Below the pieces are notes generated by a model. It was not told the origin of the DNA and made no database searches. It was given only the letters and a program-made list of their open reading frames with translations. This document shows, piece by piece, positions 1 to 6,416 of a stretch of DNA of 7,952 nucleotides; positions within the stretch are counted from its first letter, which is position 1, and each line of letters starts with the position of its first letter. Source of the DNA: Actinomycetota bacterium (GTDB taxonomy: Bacteria > Actinomycetota > Actinomycetes > S36-B12 > UBA5976); the NCBI GenBank assembly GCA_947491175.1, contig CANLIF010000056.1:1-7952 (forward strand). The letters are read 5' to 3'. The position numbers and the translations under genes are program-made.

Positions 1-315
1 AACTTCTGTTGTGTTGGCTACGTGATCCTGTGCGTTCTTTGCACAAGCTGCATCGTCCCAAGCACCCTTAGCGGCTGTTGAGTTGTCGTATTCTTTGAGT
101 TCGATAGTGAAGTCTCCAGCTTTGCCACCAGCTTGTTCAAGAACAAGTGCTGCGACTTCGTTGGTTGACTTGCTCGCATCAGCTGATGCTCCCTGTAATG
201 GCAGATCTGTACCCACTACAAGTGCGCCTCCAGCAGATTCACTGCCACCGCTGCAAGCAGCAAGTGCAAGTGCGCCAGCTACAGCTAGGGCACCAATTTT
301 GATCGGCTTGATCAT
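1..315 (-). CDS. ABC transporter substrate-binding lipoprotein, branched-chain amino acid (LivK-like) type, 5' part only
   Basis: This is the N-terminal 105 codons of a gene that runs off the left end of the window. The ATG is at 315-313, with a good Shine-Dalgarno (GAGAGGA) 7 bases upstream. Residues 1-21 form a lipoprotein signal: Lys3 and Lys6, a hydrophobic Ala/Leu stretch, then a lipobox LAAC ending at Cys21. A Gly/Ser-rich linker follows, and the mature domain starts around residue 30 with VVGTDLPLQGASAD, the usual first strand and ligand-binding loop of type 1 periplasmic binding proteins. The later KEYDNSTAAKGAWDDAACAKNA also fits this family. The predicted protein is anchored outside the membrane and delivers a solute, often branched-chain amino acids or another small polar compound, to an ABC permease that would lie beyond the window. 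The substrate cannot be read from this fragment. It lies 163 bases after der on the same strand and probably has its own promoter. The family call is fairly secure; LivK as a specific name is not. Confidence 0.85.
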   Translation of the reverse strand, partial: MIKPIKIGALAVAGALALAACSGGSESAGGALVVGTDLPLQGASADASKSTNEVAALVLEQAGGKAGDFTIELKEYDNSTAAKGAWDDAACAKNAQDHVANTTEV

Positions 316-362
316 TTATATTTCCTCTCGTTGGCCCGACGAATTCTTTTCGGACAGAACCT

Positions 363-392
363 AAAGTAACTGGAAAAGCCTAGATAATTCAA
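363..392 (-). promoter_or_regulatory. Candidate promoter for the substrate-binding lipoprotein gene
   Basis: Read on the minus strand, TTGAAT (392-387) and TACTTT (368-363) are separated by 18 bases and resemble -35 and -10 boxes. Transcription would start about 40 bases before the ATG at 315. The boxes are imperfect and the spacing is at the long end, so this is only the best candidate in the gap. The 163-base gap after the tightly packed der operon makes a separate promoter reasonable. Confidence 0.3.
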
Positions 393-444
393 GGTAAACG
401 CCTTATGAATTGCAGGAGTTACGGGTTCGTTATCTGAATTGCTT

Positions 445-476
445 GCTGGTAGTCCAAATCGGACATTTGTCCCAGC
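445..476 (-). terminator. Nested inverted repeats just after der: possible terminator or regulatory hairpin
   Basis: GCTGG (445-449) and CCAGC (472-476) can pair as an outer stem. Inside lie GTCC (452-455), GGAC (461-464) and GTCC (469-472). The central GGAC can pair with either flanking GTCC, giving two alternative small hairpins. The structure begins about 3 bases after the der stop codon (481-479), which is where an end-of-operon terminator would sit. On the minus strand no U-run follows the outer stem, so it is not a classical intrinsic terminator. A U-less hairpin, an mRNA 3'-end stabiliser or a protein-binding palindrome are alternatives. Confidence 0.3.
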
Positions 477-478
477 TA

Positions 479-1978
479 TTAACGGCGGCGTTTTTCCCTA
501 ATTCTTAGGTTAATTACGATCGGAGACCCAACAAAGCCAAATTCCTCACGGAATCTGCGCTCTACGAACCGTCGGTAGCCAGCCTCTAGGAATCCTGAAG
601 TGAAAAGGACAAATACCGGCGGCGCCACACTGGCCTGGGTTCCAAAGAGAATCTTAGGCTGCTTGCCTCCCCTGACTGGGTGCGGATGGCTTGCCACGAT
701 CTCGGCCAAGAACGCATTCATGCGCCCAGTTGGGACTCGAGTTTCCCAACCTGCAATCGAGGACCGCAAAGCCGGAACTAGACGATCCTTATGCCAGCCA
801 GTCATGGCGCTGAAATTTATTCGAGGGGCCCAAGCAACTTGAACCAAATCTCGTTCGATTTCGCGTTCCAGGTAGTATCTGCGCTCTTCATCAACTAAAT
901 CCCATTTATTAAATGCAATCACTAATGCTCGGCCAGATTCAACGACCATCGAGATGATGCGCAAATCCTGCTCGGTTAATGGTGCACTTGCATCAAGCAA
1001 CACAACAGCAACATCAGCTTTATCAAGAGCCGATTTAGTACGCAGCGTTGCAAAGTACTCGTGACCAGAAGCATTCTTTGATTTACGTCGAATTCCAGCG
1101 GTATCTACCAGGATCCATTCTTCGTCATCCATAACAACTAATTCATCGACTGGGTCCACTGTGGTGCCTGCGACGCTGTCGACAACTGCGCGCTTCTCAC
1201 CAGTTAGCGCATTTAGCAAACTAGATTTTCCGACATTTGGCTTACCCAGAAGCGCCACCCGATGTGGTCCGCGTGGGCGCGCTTGGCCAGAGCCATCTTC
1301 AGGAAAAGCGGCCAGCATAACGTCCAATAAATCGCCACTACCTCGACCATGTAAAGCCGACACTGTGTAAGGCTCACCTAGTCCTAATGACCAAAGTCTG
1401 GTTGCTTCGAGTTCAGCGCGTTCATCATCAACTTTGTTCGCAACCAAGATCACTGGAACTTTTGCTTGTCGAAGTACTCGCACGATTTGTTCATCAGCAT
1501 CCGTGGCGCCAACAGTTGCATCAACTACAAAAACCACAACGTCACTGGTGTTAATCGCAGCCTCGGCTTGCGCAGAAACCTGAGCACTCATGCCAATTGC
1601 GTAGTGCTCCCAACCGCCAGTATCGACAACAATAAACGGCACTCCGTTCCATTCGGACTCGTATCTGACTCGATCTCGCGTGACGCCAGGTGTGTCTTCG
1701 ACAACTGCTTCGCGTCGACCAATAATGCGATTGACCAATGTGGACTTACCAACATTTGGCCTTCCGACTACGGCAACAATGGGCAAATTGGATAATTCAT
1801 CAGGTTCATCCATTAGCTCATCGGATGGTATGCCGAGTTGATCAAGTAGCGCGGTGTATTCAGATTCAGTTAGATCTTCCCAGCGCTCTGGAATTTCAAC
1901 TGAATCATCCAGTTCAATGGCGTCGCCAGCCACGTCATAAATGATGGTTTCCGCATTTGGATCTAGGTCGTTATCCAC
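479..1978 (-). CDS. der: Ribosome biogenesis GTPase Der (EngA)
   Basis: Der is a double-domain GTPase that binds and helps mature the 50S ribosomal subunit in the cytoplasm. Both G domains are complete in this 499-residue protein. Domain 1 has GRPNVGKS (72-79), DTGG (119-122), NKVD (181-184) and SAL (207-209). Domain 2 has GKPNVGKS (245-252), DTAG (292-295), NKWD (357-360) and SAM (390-392). Residues from about 410 form the KH-like C-terminal domain, with a basic end (KRRR). The start is GTG at 1978-1976, supported by GAGGG 6 bases upstream and by an 8-base overlap with the end of cmk, which suggests coupled translation. This gives an acidic N-terminal extension of about 65 residues before the first G domain. 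Extensions of this kind, usually shorter, are known in actinobacterial Der. An internal ATG at codon 56 would give a shorter protein close to the common family length, but I see less reason to prefer it. It is the last gene of the packed run. Confidence 0.96.
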   Translation of the reverse strand: MDNDLDPNAETIIYDVAGDAIELDDSVEIPERWEDLTESEYTALLDQLGIPSDELMDEPDELSNLPIVAVVGRPNVGKSTLVNRIIGRREAVVEDTPGVTRDRVRYESEWNGVPFIVVDTGGWEHYAIGMSAQVSAQAEAAINTSDVVVFVVDATVGATDADEQIVRVLRQAKVPVILVANKVDDERAELEATRLWSLGLGEPYTVSALHGRGSGDLLDVMLAAFPEDGSGQARPRGPHRVALLGKPNVGKSSLLNALTGEKRAVVDSVAGTTVDPVDELVVMDDEEWILVDTAGIRRKSKNASGHEYFATLRTKSALDKADVAVVLLDASAPLTEQDLRIISMVVESGRALVIAFNKWDLVDEERRYYLEREIERDLVQVAWAPRINFSAMTGWHKDRLVPALRSSIAGWETRVPTGRMNAFLAEIVASHPHPVRGGKQPKILFGTQASVAPPVFVLFTSGFLEAGYRRFVERRFREEFGFVGSPIVINLRIREKRRR

Positions 1979-2648
1979 GAACTGCCCTCGCTATGTCCAC
2001 TACTTGAGCGATAACTTCGCTGAGGTCCATATAAGTTGTATCGATGACCCGAGCACCTGGTGCAATTTCAAGTGGCGAAACGGCCCGAGTGGAATCTGCT
2101 AAGTCTCGCTTAGCTAAGTCCTCTATTGTCGTTGCCACGGCTTGCCCAGTTTCTTCGGCGCGGCGATTTGCTCTTATCTCTGGGTCAGCAGTGATAAACA
2201 GTCTTACAGGTGCCTCTGGCAGGACAACTGCGCAGATATCTCTACCTTCAACCACAATTCCTGACTTAGAGTTAGTGGCAATCTCGCGCTGCAGGTTAAC
2301 CATAAGCTCGCGCACAGCCGCTACTGCACTTACTGCACTCACGCCTTGAGTAACTTGCGGACCTCTGATTTCAACCGAAATGTCTTTGCCTGAAACTCGA
2401 ATTCCTGGCTCACTTGGGTCAATACTTGGCTGAATAACATCTGCCATTGCCAACCGTGCTACCGACTGAATCACTGCCTGCGCATCATTGGGGTCAATCC
2501 CCAGATCCTGAATAAACCAAGTCATTGCCCGATACATACTTCCGGTATCTAAGTAATCAAAGCCCAACTCGGTGGCAACTGCTCGGGAAACGCTGGATTT
2601 TCCTGAACCACTCGGGCCATCTATGGCGATTACGAGTGGATTAGGCAT
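1971..2648 (-). CDS. cmk: Cytidylate kinase (CMP/dCMP kinase)
   Basis: Cmk phosphorylates CMP and dCMP with ATP to give the diphosphates, feeding nucleotide salvage and RNA/lipid precursor supply in the cytoplasm. The protein has 225 residues, like the 227 of the E. coli enzyme. Visible motifs are the P-loop GPSGSGKSS (11-19), DTGSMYR (34-40, CMP-binding region), the NMP-binding insert around 60-110 including IRGPQVTQGVS, GRD (135-137), and the lid region with RD (181-182) and DSTRAVSPL (185-193). After GRDI the residues are Cys-Ala (139-140), where the family almost always has Gly-Thr. The start is ATG at 2648-2646; no strong Shine-Dalgarno is visible. The gene begins 26 bases after the tyrA stop, the widest gap in the run, and its end overlaps the der start by 8 bases. 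The cmk-der pair is a common actinobacterial arrangement. Confidence 0.96.
   Translation of the reverse strand: MPNPLVIAIDGPSGSGKSSVSRAVATELGFDYLDTGSMYRAMTWFIQDLGIDPNDAQAVIQSVARLAMADVIQPSIDPSEPGIRVSGKDISVEIRGPQVTQGVSAVSAVAAVRELMVNLQREIATNSKSGIVVEGRDICAVVLPEAPVRLFITADPEIRANRRAEETGQAVATTIEDLAKRDLADSTRAVSPLEIAPGARVIDTTYMDLSEVIAQVVDIARAVRG
1985..1989 (-). promoter_or_regulatory. Ribosome binding site that fixes the der GTG start
   Basis: GAGGG on the minus strand lies 6 bases upstream of the GTG at 1978. It sits inside the last codons of cmk. It is the best Shine-Dalgarno in the distal part of the operon and supports the long, N-terminally extended form of Der. Confidence 0.6.
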
Positions 2649-2674
2649 ATAGAACAGTCTACCCAGGCTGCGAG

Positions 2675-3739
2675 TTAAGAGATAACTACAAAACCTTGGG
2701 CTGCAAGCGCTGGCTTTAGGATCTCAATCGAGATCGGGGTAACCGTGAGTTCGACAAGTCCTGTTGGATGACCAAGCGAATGGTCGATTCGCACATCTTC
2801 GAGGTTTACATTTGACTGCGCAGCCGCAGTAAAGAGTCGGGCCAACTCACCAGGTTTATCGTCTAGGCGAACTGCCAAAATCGCAGTTGATTGCTGCGAG
2901 GATCCATGCTTACCAGGAAGCCGATCTTTTCCTTGATTTCCCTTAATAAGTCTGGCATTAACAGACTCACGATTGCCGGCCTCGAGTGCGCCAACAAATT
3001 CCAACAGGTGATTTGCTACTGCTGTGACCTGTTGCGAAATGTATTCAGAGTTTTCACTCAGAATTTCAGTCCAGAGCTCTGAATCTGAACCTGCAATTCG
3101 AATAGTGTCTCGAATTCCTTGGCCAGCTAACTCTATGTATGAACCCTCGGCATCCATTAACTCTCCGGCTAATACTGAGGCAATGACCTGTGGCGTGTGT
3201 GAAATCAAAGCAACGGCACGGTCATGTTCATCGATTGTTCGAAAAACTGGAAATGCTCCAAGTGACTCCACTAATTCTTGAACCGTCGCGACTGCATCTG
3301 CTGATGTCCGATCACTTCGTGCTATTACCCAGGGCCGATCGAGGAACAGGTTTCCTTGCGCTCCAATTGCTCCCGAAACTTCTCGACCAGCCATTGGGTG
3401 ACCACCTACGATTCGATCCCAAGCAGTAGTACCGATCTGCTCGAGTTCGCGAAAAATTGATGCCTTAACACTGGCAACATCGGTAACCACAGCGAGTGGA
3501 TGGTCTTTTGTTGCCGCCGCAATAACCTTTGCAGTACTCACCGGTGGCGTAGCCACTACCACCAATAAAATATCTTGGTTTGTGTATTTAGTCGCTCCAC
3601 TGACTTTTAAAGCATCATCAAGCGCAGTTGGATCAATGTCGGATAGAAAGACATCCAATCCTTGCGCAGTAAGTCCCAGTGCAATAGAGGTGCCGATTAA
3701 GCCAGTGCCTACTACAAGTACGTTTTTACCTTGAATCAT
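2675..3739 (-). CDS. tyrA: Prephenate dehydrogenase (TyrA) with C-terminal ACT domain
   Basis: The predicted reaction is NAD(P)-dependent oxidative decarboxylation of prephenate to 4-hydroxyphenylpyruvate, the branch step to tyrosine. Of the 354 residues, the N-terminal Rossmann fold shows VVGTGLIGTSIALGL (9-23), with an acidic Asp34 at the end of the second strand that favours NAD over NADP. GGHPMAGRE (112-120) is the conserved family loop, and SHTPQ (180-184) carries the His usually counted as catalytic. The helical dimerisation domain covers roughly 175-275. A Lys/Gly-rich linker (266-280) leads to an ACT domain (285-354) starting with AILAVRLDDKPGELARLF, the usual site of allosteric control by tyrosine in such fusions. 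The ATG at 3739-3737 follows the aroH stop by 21 bases. With aroH it encodes two consecutive pathway steps. Arogenate dehydrogenase activity cannot be excluded from sequence alone. Confidence 0.93.
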   Translation of the reverse strand: MIQGKNVLVVGTGLIGTSIALGLTAQGLDVFLSDIDPTALDDALKVSGATKYTNQDILLVVVATPPVSTAKVIAAATKDHPLAVVTDVASVKASIFRELEQIGTTAWDRIVGGHPMAGREVSGAIGAQGNLFLDRPWVIARSDRTSADAVATVQELVESLGAFPVFRTIDEHDRAVALISHTPQVIASVLAGELMDAEGSYIELAGQGIRDTIRIAGSDSELWTEILSENSEYISQQVTAVANHLLEFVGALEAGNRESVNARLIKGNQGKDRLPGKHGSSQQSTAILAVRLDDKPGELARLFTAAAQSNVNLEDVRIDHSLGHPTGLVELTVTPISIEILKPALAAQGFVVIS

Positions 3740-3760
3740 AATCTTCAGACTGCATTCAAC

Positions 3761-4123
3761 TTATTGCGCAATATCTTGTCGAAGAGCTTCGGCGCCTCGC
3801 AAGTAAACATGCTTGATTTCAGATCTTGATTTTGAAGTTTGCACCTGAACCATTACGCGAACGACTTTTTCCATTGCTCCGACAACATCTATTTCTTGGG
3901 CACAAATCAGCGGCACATCAGCAAGTCCAACGCCTCGGGCGGCAGCGGCCGGAAACGCACTGTGGAGGTCAGGAGTTGCAGTGAAAAGAACGCTTATTAA
4001 GTCATCAGCATCAACGGAATTTCTATCCATTAACTCGATTAGCAATTCCGTAACAGCCTCTGCCATTTCCGTTGCATCATCGCGCTGTAGGCAGGTTGCT
4101 CCCCTGATGGCTCTGAAATTCAT
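3761..4123 (-). CDS. aroH: Monofunctional chorismate mutase, AroH class
   Basis: AroH converts chorismate to prephenate by a pericyclic rearrangement, supplying tyrosine and phenylalanine synthesis. The 120-residue protein follows the Bacillus subtilis AroH fold (about 127 residues, homotrimer), not the all-helical AroQ type. The start reads MNFRAIRGATCLQRD, close to the family's IRGATT start. Residues matching the known active site are present: Arg7, Phe57 in TPDLHSAFP (51-58), Cys74, Glu77 in CAQEIDV, Arg89, and Tyr107 in KHVYLRG (104-110). There is a one-residue shortening near 64-68 and a shorter C-terminal tail than in B. subtilis. The ATG at 4123-4121 lies 9 bases after the rluB stop. 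No Shine-Dalgarno is obvious, so translation may depend on ribosomes finishing rluB. The next gene, tyrA, uses its product. Family assignment is firm. Confidence 0.95.
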   Translation of the reverse strand: MNFRAIRGATCLQRDDATEMAEAVTELLIELMDRNSVDADDLISVLFTATPDLHSAFPAAAARGVGLADVPLICAQEIDVVGAMEKVVRVMVQVQTSKSRSEIKHVYLRGAEALRQDIAQ

Positions 4124-4132
4124 AATTAGAGT

Positions 4133-4864
4133 CTAGAGCCCAACTGAACTATAGAGTTTTCCCAATTCTTTGTTTTCCAGCACCCGCAAGTGTCCGGAGC
4201 GCAAACTTCCTAGTGAAATCGGGCCGATTTTAGTTCGTACTAGGTCCAACACCGGATAGCCCAGTTCATCAAAGAGTTTGCGTAAGATCCGATTGCGACC
4301 TTCATGTATGGAAATCTGAACTACCGTCTGGTTCTTGCCAGTTTCGAAAATCTTGCAGTCCGTTACAGCTACTGGCGTTCCTTCAATCGGAAAGCCAGCC
4401 GTGATGCTTGCAATGTCTTCCTTGGTGACTCGGCCAGAAACTCGCGCCAAATATGTCTTTACGATGCCGTGGGAAGGATGTCCTAAACGCTGACTTAATT
4501 CCCCATCGTTTGTGAGTAGTAGCAAGCCTTCAGTGTCGGCATCAAGTCGTCCCACATGAAACAGCCGCTGTTCGAATTCCGCAACTAAATCACCAACGCA
4601 TTCGCGGCCTTGGTCATCAGACATGGTTGTGACAACACCTCTGGGTTTATTTAAGGCAACGACGATATGTCCGCTAGTTTGCGCAATTCGCACTCCGTCT
4701 ACGTGAATGATGTCGACATCAGGATCGACTCTGGAACCTAGTTCATCAATCACATCACCGTTTACTGTTACGCGGCCTGCAATGATAAATTCCTCGCATT
4801 TACGACGGGAGCCCAACCCAGCACTGGCAAGAACTTTTTGTAATCGAACTTCGTTCTCTTCCAT
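4133..4864 (-). CDS. rluB: 23S rRNA pseudouridine synthase, RluB/RsuA family
   Basis: This enzyme isomerises uridine to pseudouridine in rRNA, by analogy U2605 of 23S rRNA. In 243 residues there is an N-terminal S4 RNA-binding domain (about 6-65, VRLQKVLASAGLGSRRKCEE at its start). The RsuA-type catalytic domain follows, with NKPRGVVTT (72-80), GRLDADTEGLLLLTNDG (105-121, catalytic Asp108), KTYLA (136-140) and the HEGRNRILRK motif (187-196). The ATG at 4864-4862 is 6 bases after the scpB stop, with a weak AGAAAG close to the start. Linkage to scpA-scpB upstream is a classic arrangement in Gram-positives and Actinobacteria and supports RluB over RsuA or RluE, although the site specificity is inferred from family and context. 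The protein lacks the long C-terminal basic extension of E. coli RluB. Confidence 0.92.
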   Translation of the reverse strand: MEENEVRLQKVLASAGLGSRRKCEEFIIAGRVTVNGDVIDELGSRVDPDVDIIHVDGVRIAQTSGHIVVALNKPRGVVTTMSDDQGRECVGDLVAEFEQRLFHVGRLDADTEGLLLLTNDGELSQRLGHPSHGIVKTYLARVSGRVTKEDIASITAGFPIEGTPVAVTDCKIFETGKNQTVVQISIHEGRNRILRKLFDELGYPVLDLVRTKIGPISLGSLRSGHLRVLENKELGKLYSSVGL

Positions 4865-4870
4865 AGCTTT

Positions 4871-5500
4871 CTAGTTATTCGCTAAATCTAAAACTTCTTC
4901 GACATTGTCTGGCATAGGTAGGTGCGCAGCAATCGGTGGCAAGTCTTCAAGCGATTTAAGTCCAAGACGTTCTAGAAAATACGTTGTGGTTTGATAAAGA
5001 TGAGCACCTGTTTCATGGTCATGTCCGGTCTCTTCAATCAGCCCGCGAGTTACTAAAGTGCGAACTACGCCATCGACGTTCACACCTCTGATTGCCGAAA
5101 TCCTCGACCGAGTAACGGGTTGGCGATAGGCAACAACTGCTAGTGTCTCTAGCCCAGCTTGGGATAGCCGGCCATGCTGCCCGTCCAATACAAATCGTTC
5201 CACTACTTGAGCGCAGTTGTCTCTGGTCCAAAACCGCCAGCCACCACCAAGTTCACGTAGATCAAAGCCACGCTCTTGCACTGCATATTCTTGCGCCAAG
5301 TCATGCAATGTAGCCACGACCAAATCTTCTGGAGTGCGAGTTAATGTTGCAAGCGTGGAAGTGCTCATTGGTTCTTCCGTCACCATTAGTAACGCTTCAA
5401 GCGCTGCTCGAATTGAAGGGGCACCTAACGTAACTCCATCGTCTACTTCAACATCAGTTGCGGACTCGCCGTCGATAAATTCAACTGTGTCTTCACTCAT
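4871..5500 (-). CDS. scpB: Segregation and condensation protein B (ScpB)
   Basis: ScpB is the dimeric kite subunit of the SMC-ScpA-ScpB condensin that compacts and helps separate newly replicated chromosomes on the nucleoid. I place the start at ATG 5500-5498, giving 209 residues. The frame is open up to a GTG at 5524, but that codon has no Shine-Dalgarno, while the ATG overlaps the scpA stop by 8 bases in the usual coupled way and has GAAAGG upstream at a longish spacing. An acidic N-terminus (1-25) precedes two winged-helix domains. The first is about 28-100 (IRAALEALLMVTEEPMS at its start). The second is about 110-187, with the family signature LSQAGLETLAVVAYRQPVTR (112-131), then VDGVVRTLVTRGLI and LYQTTTYFLERLGLKSLEDL. 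The end is short and acidic. Family call is firm. Confidence 0.95.
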   Translation of the reverse strand: MSEDTVEFIDGESATDVEVDDGVTLGAPSIRAALEALLMVTEEPMSTSTLATLTRTPEDLVVATLHDLAQEYAVQERGFDLRELGGGWRFWTRDNCAQVVERFVLDGQHGRLSQAGLETLAVVAYRQPVTRSRISAIRGVNVDGVVRTLVTRGLIEETGHDHETGAHLYQTTTYFLERLGLKSLEDLPPIAAHLPMPDNVEEVLDLANN

Positions 5501-6416
5501 TTGTCTCGTTACCTTTCTCGTCACTTACTTGTTTGGTACTGTCTACATCACCAAATTGGGATCTAAAATCTTGCACTTGTGTTGAATCAAATTCATCAAT
5601 TTCTCGCATTGAATCGAGATCCACATCATCGTCGCCGACCCATCTCACGTACAATTCGCCAAGCGGAGTCGGTTGATCGAATGTGACTAAGCCGTCTCCA
5701 TAAATCTCAAGTAGTGCCAAGAATCTGGCAACTACTAAAAGTGTCGTATCACAATCTCGAGTTAAAGTTCGAAATGACGCTTGCCCAACGCGGCGCAGCC
5801 GTTCGACAATAATTGCTGCTTGTTCGCGCACTGAAACGCGGGCCGCGTGAATGTGTGCAACTGAGATAACGTCAGGTAATTTTGCCTCGAGCGCCCGCGC
5901 CGCCAAGTTAGCAAAATCATCTGGACTCATTCCAAGTTCTACTTCGGGAAGTAACTTGGCAAACTTCTCATCTAGTCCCGTCGCACGCGGATGCTGACGA
6001 CCTGCAGTAGCCAAGAGGCTCTTAAAGTCAGCCGACATTTGCTTAAATGCTCGGTATTGCAAAAGTCGAGCCAGCAACAAATCTCGAGCTTCCAAGATAG
6101 CAATGTCTTCTTCGTCTTCTACTTCCCCACCAGGAATCAAGCGAGCAGCTTTTAAATCGAGCAAAGTTGCGGCAATTACTAAAAACTCGGTTGCCTCATC
6201 CAGTGTCCACTCATCCCCACGCGCCTTGATGTATCCAAGAAAATCATCGGTGACCTGGTGAAGTGAAAGTTCAGTTACATCCAAACGATGCTTTGCAATT
6301 AAGGAAAGTAGGACATCAAAAGGTCCGGAGAATTCTTCCAGCGAAACTACAAATGAGTCTGAAGTTTCTTCCGGCGCAGCGGTCTTTAGGTCAGGCTCGG
6401 CAGACGCCGCAAACAT
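5493..6416 (-). CDS. scpA: Segregation and condensation protein A (ScpA, kleisin)
   Basis: ScpA is the kleisin that bridges the two heads of the SMC dimer and holds the ScpB dimer. The 307-residue protein opens with a variable stretch (1-22), then the N-terminal kleisin domain FSGPFDVLLSLIAKHRLDVT (29-48), which contacts the SMC neck. Next come WTLDEATEFLVIAATLLDLK (70-89) and a central acidic linker and ScpB-binding region (about 98-185). A C-terminal winged helix (about 192-258, ending in PLGELYVRWV) contacts the SMC head cap. A strongly acidic tail of about 45 residues follows, longer than in B. subtilis ScpA. The ATG at 6416-6414 shares one base with the parA stop (TAATG). No strong Shine-Dalgarno lies close, so reinitiation after parA is likely. 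The smc gene is not in this window. Confidence 0.95.
   Translation of the reverse strand: MFAASAEPDLKTAAPEETSDSFVVSLEEFSGPFDVLLSLIAKHRLDVTELSLHQVTDDFLGYIKARGDEWTLDEATEFLVIAATLLDLKAARLIPGGEVEDEEDIAILEARDLLLARLLQYRAFKQMSADFKSLLATAGRQHPRATGLDEKFAKLLPEVELGMSPDDFANLAARALEAKLPDVISVAHIHAARVSVREQAAIIVERLRRVGQASFRTLTRDCDTTLLVVARFLALLEIYGDGLVTFDQPTPLGELYVRWVGDDDVDLDSMREIDEFDSTQVQDFRSQFGDVDSTKQVSDEKGNETNE
5512..5517 (-). promoter_or_regulatory. Ribosome binding site for the chosen scpB start
   Basis: GAAAGG on the minus strand lies 11 bases before the ATG at 5500, inside the 3' end of scpA. The spacing is long, so it is a modest site, but the alternative GTG at 5524 has nothing comparable upstream. Confidence 0.35.

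Noticed and set aside
83..364. Plus-strand open frame of 93 codons at the left end
   Set aside because: It lies antisense to the lipoprotein gene, whose signal peptide, lipobox and ribosome binding site are clear. The plus-strand translation is Ser/Ala/Pro-rich with no recognisable domain.
316..478. Riboswitch or small RNA gene between der and the lipoprotein gene
   Set aside because: The gap holds small inverted repeats but I recognise no conserved riboswitch core, and the structure is adjacent to the der stop rather than the downstream start.
1466..1795. Plus-strand open frame of 109 codons inside der
   Set aside because: It is antisense to the conserved first G domain of Der and has no family resemblance or ribosome binding site that I can see.
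5501..5524. Upstream GTG start for scpB adding 8 residues
   Set aside because: No Shine-Dalgarno precedes it. The downstream ATG at 5500 has a better site and the usual short overlap with scpA.
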